Shown here: positions 1 to 10,164 of the stretch, piece by piece
How positions within the stretch are numbered: position 1 is the first letter of the stretch
How the letters are laid out: each line of letters begins with the position of its first letter
From: Holacanthus passer
Taxonomy: Eukaryota > Chordata > Actinopteri > Pomacanthidae
Direction of reading: 5' to 3'
Assembly (NCBI GenBank): GCA_025331565.1
Contig: JAFREQ010000048.1
Span: forward strand, 1,178,001 to 1,242,000
Length of the DNA: 64,000 nt
Position numbers and translations under genes: made by a program
Notes under the pieces: generated by a model
What the model saw: the letters and a program-made list of their open reading frames with translations, nothing else
Told to the model about the DNA's origin: nothing
The model's database searches: none

Positions 1-3000
1 ATTGTCACATCCCTACCGACTTACTGGCAGCAGCGTATAAAGACGTGAGTGTGAGGCATGCGTGCCAGGGTCCTGTGTGAAAGAGTACGTGTCAGTGTAC
101 CGTATGTATCTATATATGTTGTAGAGAACGACCATATTAAAAGACAAAGAGTTGATTCGAGATATAATAAGCACATCTTCTACAGAACACCCAGATAATA
201 ATGCAGGCTTGTGACCTATCAGTCAATCCACCTGCTAATAACAGCTGAGCATTTGCATGTGAATCAATGAAGGGACCTCTTTAGTATTCCTGAAAGGCTC
301 GCCCAGGACAAATTACACTAAGTATGATGCATCGATAGTCAATGCGGAGATTTTGAGATATGCTATTGCTGACACTGTAAATACCCAGCATCCTCTGCTG
401 AATTTTTAAGGTATATAGAGGCAATAGCATTTTTCTGGCCAACAACAGCAGCTGATGGTTGAATCATGGATAGGTCTTAACTTTGTTTTCAGTTAAGGAC
501 TCTCCATCCACAAATATAGCATTAATTAATAATTGTCATTTACATGTCATTTACATTACCCACCAACATCTCACAGCACAACTGCCGAGGAAGAACTGGC
601 CTCATGCAAATTTAAACATGCATACACATTCTTTATATTATAACTGCCAACCGATGTCCCACAGTGGGATTTAAATAACTACATACACGCAACCGAAATG
701 CAAACCAATGTCAACAAGTATAATCAAAACATAAACAAAACTAAGCCTACATATACATATGGACCAATTACTCAGACATAAATAAAACCTAAAATTCATA
801 AGTGACTGATGTATATTTGATTCACTTAAAATTCATACCAAATTTTTATCGCTTTAAGCAGCATTAATTGATTTTTGGCCACTTGGGGGCCGTGGGATGA
901 GCTGACAAAACAACACTGACATTATCAACTTGAAAACATTTTTGCAAAGGTCTTAGCAAATAATTGCAAATTACACATCCAGCAGACAGCTCCCTGTACA
1001 AAGTCCATGTAATGTCCGATGGAGCCCATGTGTGAACAGAGCAGGTCATTGTCCAGAGAATTCACAGTGGGCGAGTGGGTGTGTTGATGATACTGATGGT
1101 GTTGCACAGAGTGTAGCTGCTTCACACTCGTTTCTGCTTGCCTATATATTGCTTTTCACTCTTTCATTGATATTGCAGATACATTCAAATACATGAAGTA
1201 TTGATATCAGTGCAAGGACGGTCATCATTACATATGAGTCCTCCCCCTCCTCCGGCCTGCTCTCTCCAGGCGCCAGCCCTCACCTCAACCAGAGTATTAC
1301 CAGTAGGTGAGAACACGTCTGACATGGACAAACTCCTGTTATGTGCTACATCAAGCATCAAGTACAACAAGCTAAAAGAGGCTAAAAGGCTCTATAGGGC
1401 TGAGGTGAATTGAGTTGGGTGATAATTCTCTGTACGTTCATCACTACGAGTGATGTCTTTGAAATTACACGTCCATGTGACTGGGGCGCTTTATGTGCCA
1501 ACCGGCCGGGCTTCCTCAGGTCATGAACGTCTTGACCCGGAATAATAGATGACCGTGTTGTTGTGGCTGGCGGCAGCCCTCACGTGAGTTGGTGCGTTCG
1601 CCTGGGATAGTACTCGCATGAAACCGAGAGAGAGTGACTGAAATATTTATGTGGCTGGGAAATAGGATGTTGTTTTCCTAAGCAAAGAGAACGACATATT
1701 ATTGGAACATACTTGAATGTGGAAAAAAAAATATGGAGGCGTTTGCATCTCATGTTCTAGGCTAAAATGAAATTTATGAGGAAGACGCCACAGAGACATA
1801 ATATATAATATGAATCATTTCAGAGATCAGTGGGCACGACTGTCAGTATTTATTTATTCTTTCCATTGTGTGTCTCTGTAAATGCCATCGATGCTGCTAG
1901 CTGTTTCATATATTGCTTTATTTTTACGCCACCACCACACACACAGACAGACATGTCTTACACAGGAAAAGCAGCACAGTTCCAAAACACAAGTGTTTGT
2001 GTAACGTCTTGAATGGTACCTGAGGGTCACCTGGGTGTCGTCCTCAAAGGGTGGAGGCGGAATTGGATTCAGCTGCTGTGGAAATGAAATAAAAAAAATT
2101 AGATTTCATTTAATTATTTATTCATGTTGGCAATGCAATATGGAGCCACCCGAGGTGTTTGTGTGCGTGTGAGTGAGTGGGGGTTTCAGGTGATTATTAC
2201 CTCAGAGAGTTGGACTCATTTGCATGGAGGAGAATTTATATGACCCTTTGAAATAAAAATGATGCACAAAGACGTTGCTCTCTGCAGAAAGAGGAGAGAG
2301 AAAGCGGGGGACTTCAGGGGTCTGTAGAAGCCGCCCGTGTGTGTGTGTGTAGAGGAAGAGGGAAGCCTGACCAAGTGTGTTTGGTCCTCAAGGGCATTGA
2401 TGTTGAGCTTAATGATTTCCAGAATCACGCAGATCCAGCATTTATGTTTCTGTTTAATGGATGTGTTTTCAAAACTCTACTTCCTTAATATATGACTCCT
2501 GAGCTGTAAGGGAATCAAGACTTGCTCCAGAACACTCTGGTGAGGCAGAAAGTTGCCAACAGGGGCCAGAAGACTGGACTTCCACCCACTGCGTCTGAAA
2601 TACTCCATGCATCAAAAGAGAAGATGTACAGTGCAAAAAGCCTGTGGCAGACTGAAAATAAACAAAGCATTTGAAACGTGCACAGATTTACTGTACGAGG
2701 GAACAGGCCTGGCAAAAGTCTGTTAAATGTTAACCTACTTGCAGCCGTAGTACGCTCTTTGTTAGTGAATCGCTCAAGCTCTGCAGCGGTAGAAGCCCTG
2801 ATGAAACACGGCCCCATCACTTTTGATGTTAGCTCGGAGCGTGCAAGGATAGCTACTTAACACTGACAACCGCCCTGTAGTCAGAGAAAAGCTTTTGTGT
2901 GTCGTAAGCTACTTATTTACTGTCCTATCGCTCCGGCGGAAGATAAACTGCTTTGGGAAGGGCTGAACAGAGACTATTAAGCCATCGGTGAAATTACAGG

Positions 3001-5388
3001 AGGGGTCTGCAGGGTGTGTTTTTCAGGAAACCATCACACTCCCATCTGTTTCTTTTTCAAACCTCTGATTCATTTGCATGTTCTGCCCATGCCATGGGTA
3101 TCCCAGCTCTTTAAATCTCTCAGGACCTGAGTAGTACATGTATTAAAGCTTACAGATTTCTACACCTTATCTAATGTCTTTACAAAAGCCACACTAAAAG
3201 GCTGACAAGCTCCTTCCCCCGATTTCTTTTTTTTTTTTTTTTTTTTACTTTCCACCACACTATTAGAGACACTCACTGGCAGAGTTGTTGCCTCGGTGCT
3301 TGATATCATTCAGCCCCGTCTGGCTGACCGACCTTCCTTTCTTCTGGGGTGAAAGGGACCACAATGGATGAGGTGCTATCGTGATGCGGCACGCGCCCAG
3401 CTCCCTTCTCCCACCTCATTGTTCTTCAATTACCGAACAAGCATACAGGATGGATCCAGCGTTATTTATGGACCCTTAACACCACAACGCACATATAATT
3501 ACCTCTCAAAAGCTGTAATTGTGCTCATTTCTCATGTCTGGTGCGGACATCCACTCCCCTGCCCTCGTGCCGTCTCCATGGAGATTGAGAGCCAATTGCC
3601 GTTGAAGGACATAACAGGTCGTAGTTCACGCTTTGGACGGCTGTGGGTGTTTGTGCATGTACGCTGGGCAGCCTGTCAATAAAGGTAGTTCATATGTTCT
3701 TTTTTAAAGTGTGAACTCTGTTGAGAAGCTACTGTAAAAGGTGGAAAAAGTAATTAAAGAATGTTATTTATATCTGTGTTGCTATGAAAATGTAATGTCT
3801 TTGGTGTCACTTCGGCAGTAATGCATTACTCCACGAACATTTATTGAAGTGCCGTCATACAATCCAAAGACTTTTTCCTTTCTTTTTTTTTGACCCTGAA
3901 ACAAATATGCATGCGACATCATCCTCCTGCAGAGTTTGTGACTCCAGCTTTTGGATGTGAGGCTGACTAATGATTGAAGTGACTGGTGAGTCTGTCACCG
4001 GCGTCCTGGCAATACAGAGTGACAGTTTGTATGTGTTTGATCAATGGTGCATTGCTCGGGGACAGAGCAGGAGCAAGGGGCTGTGGCAACTCTCAAACCT
4101 CTTTGTCAATCAAACGGTCCACGAACGGCACCCCATGAAATCCATTAAAACCAATTTAGCCACAGCCGTACAGCTCAGAGCTCCATGAACACTCAACCCA
4201 TGGTGAATTAATGATGGATTTTCAAAACTTTGGTGGTTTGAGTTGATTGCTGGGTATTATTTCTAGGGCCTGGTGTGTCATTCATTATTATGTGGTGAAA
4301 AGGGCTCTCAGTGAGGGATCATTGAGCGTAGATTCTATCCAGCCTGATCTTCTGTTGAAAAACAATATTTTTAATTTTTTTTTCTTTTTCTTTTTTCTCA
4401 GCTCTTACAAAATGATCCTGTTTTTGCTGCGAGCCAGTTCGGGAGCCTGACTGATTGATGGTTGCTTGAAGAAGTGATTTTCCTATGACTTTTTTCCCCC
4501 TGAGGTTCTTCTTCTGCCTCAAAAAGAAACAACATCCTACCATTGTTGGGCTGTACTCTCACCTTGATTCATGAAATAAATGCAATTAATAAAAAATGTT
4601 GTTTACCTGTAAAACAAACAGCAAGCAACGTTTCCATCAGAAGTCTCTCCATTCATATTCAGACATTAAGACATCTTTTGGATCTGATCCGAAATGGACC
4701 AGTGGAATCAGATGTGCATAAAATAATTTCTGCTCAGGTATTGAGGCATTTTAAAATACAGAAATACAAAGAGCAGGGTCAAACAGCAGAGTTATAGCTT
4801 TAACAATTATAAAATAAAATTCATTCTCTATCAATTTAGCAACCTTTGTACTGTTCTCTGCCAGATTTCAGCACCGAAATGTTTGGAAACATCTGGTTCC
4901 AAACTATTTTAGCTTATCTTAAAATAGTTCAAAACAAGCCAAGTGTCCTCACTTCAGAGTGTTAATCAATTGCACTTCCATGATTAAGGCTGTAGGAATA
5001 AATGTTCATATTTCATTTTTTGCACTTCTGGAGTGTTTTGCACCTGGTGTTTCCTCGGAGCTCTAATGGGACTTATGTTGATTATCACAAAGCTCTAACA
5101 GCTCTGAGTACCTGGTGATACTTTCACCTGTCAGAAGAGGATCCAGCTCTTGCTCCTGCTGCACAGCATCATTTAGTGTTGATGCCATTTATTTGTTTTT
5201 TTAAAACTTTGCTTCTGGGAGTTTCTCCTCTGAATGGGCTCCCTCTCAGCCCACCTTTTTTCTCTTTCTCTCCTTCTCTCTTTCACCTGAACTGTCCATT
5301 TTTTCTCCACACTTGTCAGACCTGCACCTTGGCTGAACAATACATGTGTATGATATGTATGCATATGCAACCAATGTGAAACAGTCCT
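1..5388. other. Non-coding stretch, no gene recognised
   Basis: I see no recognisable gene, RNA gene or mobile element here. The open frames are short, have no known motif and carry no coding signature. The only simple repeats are a short TG run near 2337-2350 and a 20-base T run at 3227-3246. Around 3360-3660 the composition is more mixed and CpG-containing than its flanks, which is sometimes seen in conserved non-coding DNA, but this cannot be tested from one sequence. Confidence 0.6.
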
Positions 5389-5650
5389 CTCCACATTCAG
5401 TGTTTTTTCTTTATTGTTAATATTTTTTAGATTAATATTGAAGACATCAAAACTATGAAGAAACACTTATGGAATTATGTAGTAAACAAACCAGAATATA
5501 TTTCATATTTCAGATTCTTCAAAGTAGCCACCTTTTGCTTTGATGGCAGCGTTGCACACTCTTGGCATTTTCTCAATCAGCTTAATGAGGTTGTCACCTG
5601 GAACGGTTTTCAATTAACAGGTGTGCCTTGTCAAGAGTTAATTTCCTTCA
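5389..5650 (-). mobile_element. Tc1/mariner-like transposon remnant, internally deleted
   Basis: Read on the minus strand, this is the 3' part of a fish Tc1-like transposon. A 33-codon open stretch at 5506-5604 (minus) is followed by a TGA stop at 5503-5505. It contains IEKMPRVCNAAIKAKGGYFEE, the recognisable C-terminal end of a Tc1-type transposase, the DDE enzyme that cuts and pastes the element. The plus-strand signature is the stretch with cttcaaagtagccacctttt. Beyond 5604 the sequence jumps to what I recognise as the opposite end of the family (caattaacaggtgtgcctt), so most of the transposase gene, including the catalytic DDE region and the DNA-binding domain, is missing. The end near 5389 (ccacattcagtgttttttct) resembles the family terminus; the other end fades near 5650 without a clear inverted repeat. 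It is a dead, non-autonomous copy. The class call is firm, the exact family is not. Confidence 0.8.
5503..5604 (-). pseudogene. Transposase C-terminal fragment (Tc1-like)
   Basis: These are the final 33 codons plus the stop of a Tc1-type transposase, uninterrupted on the minus strand. They begin at a residue run VPGDNL and end GYFEESEI then TGA. In intact relatives this segment follows the last catalytic acidic residue and a conserved proline-rich 'SPDLNPIE' region, neither of which is present. Without the catalytic triad and N-terminal paired-like domain it cannot encode a functional enzyme. Confidence 0.78.
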
Positions 5651-6370
5651 TCCAGGATGTACATGACACACAAGACATGAGCCCTCTGAAAACTGATCAT
5701 TTGTCCTGACTCTCTCCAGACATTTAGGACTGACAAACATCAACCACTGGGCAGCAAGACATGTACGTTCTGGTGCTACAGGTCTAACTTTGAGAGAGGC
5801 TGCAGACGGGTGTGTCGGGGTGTGTAGTCATTTTCCAAATGCAAACAGTCATTGTGCTTTCTTCCACATGTTCCCTGTATTCATAAGTCAAAATGATATG
5901 TCCACTGGTAAAATGCATCAAAGCAAAATCAGATATCTAATCAATGAAATGTGTCTTAACGAAGTAAAATTATAAAAAATCACACTCTCTCCTCTTCCAC
6001 TCAACTCTTTCTACTTCACCACTCCGCCCAAATCAACCTGAAGCTGTAATCTGATATCTAAACCATTGTGTTGTACATCCCATTTTACCCAATGGTGAAA
6101 TATCAAATGTTACATTTGAACTGGGCTCTGTGAGACCATTTCTATGTTGAACTATATAATAACCTACTTAGAGGAAATAATCATATTAGCTGTGTTGCAC
6201 TGCCCAACTTTATTTTTTCCTGCACTGACTCATGAGAAGAAAGTTATGAGAGCTTTTGTCTTCGTATCCATTTGACACAGTCACAAGCATGATTCACAGT
6301 AGTCACCACAGCACGTAGCTTCTAGAACCGCCTACTTCATGAGGACGTATGAAAGTGCAGAAGTAAATAA
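5651..6370. other. Non-coding stretch
   Basis: AT-rich sequence with no recognised feature. The first ~100 bases may be decayed Tc1-like DNA continuing from the neighbouring remnant, but I cannot align them with confidence. Confidence 0.5.
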
Positions 6371-6448
6371 ATGCATACATGCAATACATGCGTGTACACT
6401 GTGCATACATGCAGTACATGCGTGTACACTGTTTGTACACGCATGTAC
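6371..6448. repeat. 30-bp tandem duplication plus 14-bp inverted repeat
   Basis: Two near-identical 30-bp units lie head to tail at 6371-6400 and 6401-6430, differing at three positions. The end of the second unit (GTACATGCGTGTAC, 6414-6427) is followed seven bases later by its exact reverse complement (GTACACGCATGTAC, 6435-6448), so one strand can fold into a 14-bp perfect stem with a 7-base loop. The sequence is alternating purine/pyrimidine and may have grown from a degenerate TG/CA tract. Confidence 0.85.
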
Positions 6449-6551
6449 ATCTGTGTGTTACTGTTTATACATCTCCACTACATCCAAAGCCACTTTCGTG
6501 AGTGTCACATTGATGCACTGATGCATGTTGATTAGCTACAAGACTACAGCA

Positions 6552-6552
<1 letters not shown>

Positions 6553-6590
<38 letters not shown>

Positions 6591-6596
6591 CGTGTG
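6553..6596. repeat. (TG)n microsatellite
   Basis: Pure TG dinucleotides to about 6586, then an imperfect tail with two CG interruptions. The many open frames across it are dipeptide artefacts. Confidence 0.97.
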
Positions 6597-6781
6597 ATCA
6601 TGCGATGGCTCTGTCCTCCTCTGACCCCGGGCTGTTCCATTGCCTGGCTGCACACTCACTCTCTCACTCTTTCTCCCTCTCCTCCTTGCTCACTCGTTCA
6701 CATGCCATCCGCTGCGGAGCGCCCAGACACACTCATGGGAACTGCCTGACCCAGATCTGTCTTCTCCTCTGCCCAGTTGAC

Positions 6782-6783
6782 CA

Positions 6784-6836
<53 letters not shown>
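6782..6836. repeat. (CA)n microsatellite
   Basis: A CA dinucleotide run of about 55 bases with a single AT interruption near its start. It lies about 190 bases after a TG run of opposite strand sense, so the pair forms a potential long imperfect hairpin. A shorter CA run follows at 6961-6978. Confidence 0.97.
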
Positions 6837-6838
<2 letters not shown>

Positions 6839-7780
6839 AGGCACAGATGCACTTGACATTTGGGTCACTGACAAGACATCAGGTGAGGATGGAGGAACCC
6901 AGGTGACAAGGAGAAGCAGTGAACCTTTGCTGTGATATTGCCCCTGTGAGCCCAAGAATACACACACACACACACACAGACACACTTGTCTCCACGCTGT
7001 TTTTGCCTGTCAAGCGAGCAGGAATTGCGGTGCTCGTTTCTCCGGTCTGAAAGCCAGCGAAGGCCTCACTATTCAGACGGTGGCCTTCCACAGCATTCAT
7101 CACAGCGCTTGACTCAAAGGTGTATTATTTTCCTGCTCGATATCAGCAGCACTCAATGCACCCACAGAAAATCGCATGAAACTGGAACCACCAGTAGGAA
7201 ACCAAGAACAACATTAAGAACTGTCTCACTGCTTGTTATTGAAAAATTAACAGGGAATGACCTTGAAGAACCCACAAAGAAGAGAGTGTGGAAAAATCCA
7301 CACGATACTTCTCCAAATAATTGCTGAACTCTGGGATCACGGTGCATCGTTCAGATGCGACGAAGCAGAAATCAGATGAGTCATTTTAAATAATGTCGGT
7401 AATATTACCTCATTGCTAGTTTTGTCTTAGTAGGAGAGAAAGTAAACAGCCGCCCTTTTCACTCACCAAAACACACAAGACGAGCTGGTTTGCTCAAGAA
7501 AGCTTGAAATCTACCTGTTCAGGTAACAGTGGAACATGAACTGATCAACAATACTTAACCCTAGAAGTGACTGACTTTTCTAAAAAAGCTAAAATTGAGT
7601 AATGTGTTTTGGTGTGTTTGGTCCATATTTGTATGTGTGTGTGCATGATTAGCTAGCCACTAGTGGGACTCTGAAAGCAGGTGTTAGTCTGCTGACCAGC
7701 AGACTCACCAGCAATTAACTGGTGAACACAATAAAGCATTTACCAAATGAAAAGCCAGATATTTATCTTAGTAGCAAAAT

Positions 7781-8020
7781 AGACCTGGCATCCAGCTCAT
7801 CCAGAATGCAGCAGCCCGGCTGGTTGTCTACCTACCCAGGTTCTCCCACACTTCACCACTCCTCCGCACCCTGCACTGGTCACCGGTGGCTGCTCGAATC
7901 CAAATCTGTTGCTGTGTGCTGTGAATGGCTCAGGCCCATCCTACACCCAGGATGTGGTGAAGCCATACAGCCGAGCCCATTCAGTTCAGAGCATAACCTA
8001 GGTTCCGGTGTGTTCTAGAC
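7781..8020 (+). mobile_element. L2-like LINE fragment (C-terminal end of reverse transcriptase ORF)
   Basis: From 7796 the plus strand reads LIQNAAARLV, then FSHTSPLLRTLHW and PVAARI after one unconserved stretch. This is the highly recognisable C-terminal region of the ORF2 protein of fish L2-type non-LTR retrotransposons, downstream of the reverse-transcriptase catalytic core. After a frameshift near 7915 a second recognisable block follows (VNGSGPSYTQDVVKPYS), ending in a TAG near 8020. Only this tail survives, as expected for the 5'-truncated insertions LINEs leave. The copy is broken by the frameshift and is not functional. It lies about 50 bases upstream of a BEL/Pao relic. Confidence 0.82.
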
Positions 8021-8069
8021 AACTGAAAATAACAACAAGCTCACTCTGTCCATTGAATATAGCACCTTT

Positions 8070-9480
8070 GTAAAGACTCAGAGGTGAACAGGGAAGAGAA
8101 AAGCAACCAGGTGGCACCACTGCCTACCAAACCTGTATTGAAAGGGTTTATTGCTTTGACTGGAATGGTTTGGCTCAAGAGAGATAAACCAGCCCCAACC
8201 AGTCCTTCACTGATGGAAGACAGGGAGCATTGGTACCTGAAGACGAGGAGTGTTGGTGCCTGAAGACGAGGACAGACGAGGAGTGTTGGTACCTGACAGA
8301 CGAGGAGTGTTGGTGCCTGAAGACGAGGAGTGTTGGTGCCTGAAGACGAGGAGTTTTGGTGCCTGAGGACGAGGACAGACGAGGAGTGTTGGTGCCTGAA
8401 GACGAGGAGTGTTGGTGCCTGAAGACGAGGAGGGTTGGTACCTGAAGACAAGGACAGACGAGGAGTGTTGGTGCCTGAAGACGAAGAGTGTTGGTGCCTG
8501 AAGACGAGGCGTGTTGGTACCTGAAGATGAGGAGGGTTGGTACCTGAAGACAAGGACAGACGAGGAGGGTTGGTGCCTGAAGACGAGGAGTGTTGGTGCC
8601 TGAGTGTTGGTGCCTGAAGACGAGGAGTGTTGGTGCCTGAAGACGAGGAGTGTTGGTGCCTGAAGACGAGGACAGACGAGGAGGGTTGGTGCCTGAAGAC
8701 GAGGAGGGTTGGTGCCTGAAAATGAGGAGTGTTGGTACTTGCCAACATTTGGTGACTATCCACCCTCAAAAACTTGACCAAATCATGGTGGTGTTCGACT
8801 TCAGCACGCAGAAAGGTGGTGTCTCCCTCAACAATGAGGTACAGCACTTTTATGTCTATGTGCATAATGGCGTGCAGAGGATGTATCAGTCAACTGAGCC
8901 AGAGCAGTGGTCCCAAGTACCAAAAGAGCACAATCCAGCTGATCATGTGTCCATGGCTGTCCCTGCCTGTCCCACCTTGCAAAAACAACATGGGTCAGTG
9001 AACCAGCTTTCCTTCTCAGACCATATGAGGGCCTGCAAGAGAAACCTTTGAACTCCTCTGACCTGAACTTGATGTCTAAGTGAAGTATCAAGCCACACAC
9101 AATTTCAAAGGCAAAACTTCACCATGGACCGGTTCAAGCGCTTCTCTAAATGGGACTGATTTTTAAGAGCTGTTATCTTCCTCATCCATAAAGCACAATG
9201 TCTACAGGCTATGCAAAGGATGTAGAGGATGGCATAAGTGCAAAAAACCCTGCTCCTGACAAGCCTTCTCAAACCGTAGAGAGCATCATAAATGCAGTCC
9301 TAAAAGAAGCTTTTCCACTGGAATTCGCTGCCCTCACCAATGGAAAAACCTTGCCCAAGAGCAGCCCGCTCTTTAAACTCAGTCCTGTGCTTGAAGGAGG
9401 CCTCATGAGAATTGGGCTCAGACTCAAACATAGACCACTGGAGCATGCTGAGAAGAACGCCCAGGTCGCCTAATGTTTCG
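8070..9480 (+). mobile_element. BEL/Pao LTR-retrotransposon pol relic, rearranged
   Basis: Blocks in pol order lie on the plus strand but in shifting frames. Near 8087-8130 a decayed segment reads NREEKSNQVAPLP, resembling the region before the Pao reverse transcriptase. ALVPEDEECW occurs at the start of the minisatellite (8228 on), and its last copy runs into WYLPTFG. After a frameshift comes HPQKLDQIMVVFDFS...GVSLN (8760-8835), the start of the reverse-transcriptase domain. This joins directly to NEVQHFYVYVHNGVQRM...STEPEQW...NPADH (8836-8960), the RNase H-like region, so the catalytic RT core is deleted. At 9128-9200 RFKRFSKWD then LRAVIFLIH (split by a stop) and at 9290-9470 KEAFPLEFAALTNGKTLPKSS...GGLMRIGLRLKH match the N-terminal part of the Pao integrase region. 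Gag, protease, the rest of integrase and both LTRs are not seen. It is a dead copy; superfamily identity is fairly secure. Confidence 0.8.
8230..8737. repeat. Minisatellite, ~21 copies of a 23-bp unit with 33-bp variants
   Basis: The motif TTGGTGCCTGAAGACGAGG plus four more bases repeats about 21 times. Most spacings are 23 bp. Five are 33 bp, where an extra ten bases (GACAGACGAG type) are inserted, one is 24 and one is 14. The 33-bp forms recur after one to three 23-bp units, hinting at higher-order duplication. Read in the pol frame of the surrounding BEL/Pao relic, one unit encodes LVPEDEEC. Because 23 is not a multiple of three, the frame shifts at every copy, so the array cannot extend the protein. 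Copies at the 5' edge and 3' edge keep in-frame junctions with flanking pol sequence. Confidence 0.95.
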
Positions 9481-10159
9481 GTTCCACCACCTTCTGGTTC
9501 AATATTGCAGGAGTATGAACAGGAAACAGGAAGTAGGACCACATGTTTCAGTTGCAAGGAAGATCTTAACAGATCAGCATGGTGTTCTGACATCTGTTGT
9601 AATCCTTTGATTTGGCCCATTGTAAGAACTGCCTGTGAATCATTTTTTATTGTTTGCATGATTATCTGTCAGTGTTGAAGGATATTTGTCGTTGTTGGGA
9701 CGTTTATATGTTCACATTAGAGTAATGCTAGTTACCCGCTGATAGGTGCTCATACTATATGACATGTTCAGTTCATGCCTCAGTAGCGAAACACCTTTTT
9801 CTCAATCCCTCGTTGTCTGATTCTTCTCAAAGTAGGAGGAACTTTTGAAAATTCAACAATTCACTTGTCAAATTTTCCAGCCAAAGTTTTAAAGAGATGT
9901 TAGATGGAGGAGTAGCAGCTCTCCATGGGATTAGCAGGAGACGACGGAGGGGGAAAGTTAGTCAAACTGGTAATTGGAGCTGGAATCTGCTCCCACATAA
10001 ACGAAGATTTCTGTGTAGAGGTCACAGTGTTAAAAAAAAAAACATACACTCCATGCAGACCATTTTCAATCACTGTAAACCTTTTTATTTTCCTCCTTTA
10101 TTCTGGTCAGTGTATACATGCCATCTCAGATCTGCCTTTGTGAGACTTTGCTTTGCTTT
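9481..10159. other. Non-coding spacer between two retroelement relics
   Basis: The first ~200 bases may be continuing decayed BEL/Pao sequence but no integrase catalytic motif is visible. A short GCTTT repeat at 10150-10164 marks the approximate 5' edge of the following LINE relic. Otherwise I recognise nothing. Confidence 0.45.
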
Positions 10160-10164
10160 GCTTT

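Noticed and set aside
2515..2860. Overlapping open frames on both strands
   Set aside because: No motif, no splice signals of note and no repeat match; treated as chance.
6465..6985. Several overlapping open frames of His-Thr or Cys-Val repeats
   Set aside because: Translations of CA/TG dinucleotide arrays; the same applies at 41.7, 43.8, 46.9, 54.5, 55.6 and 59.8 kb.
8230..8737. CRISPR-like regular repeat
   Set aside because: Units are contiguous with no unique spacers, and the host is a vertebrate; it is a minisatellite.
8041..8865. The longest minus-strand open frame (274 codons)
   Set aside because: It is the antisense reading of the minisatellite: near-repeated HQHSSSSGTNTPRLQ-type strings, with no family motif. 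The meaningful coding traces are on the plus strand (BEL/Pao).
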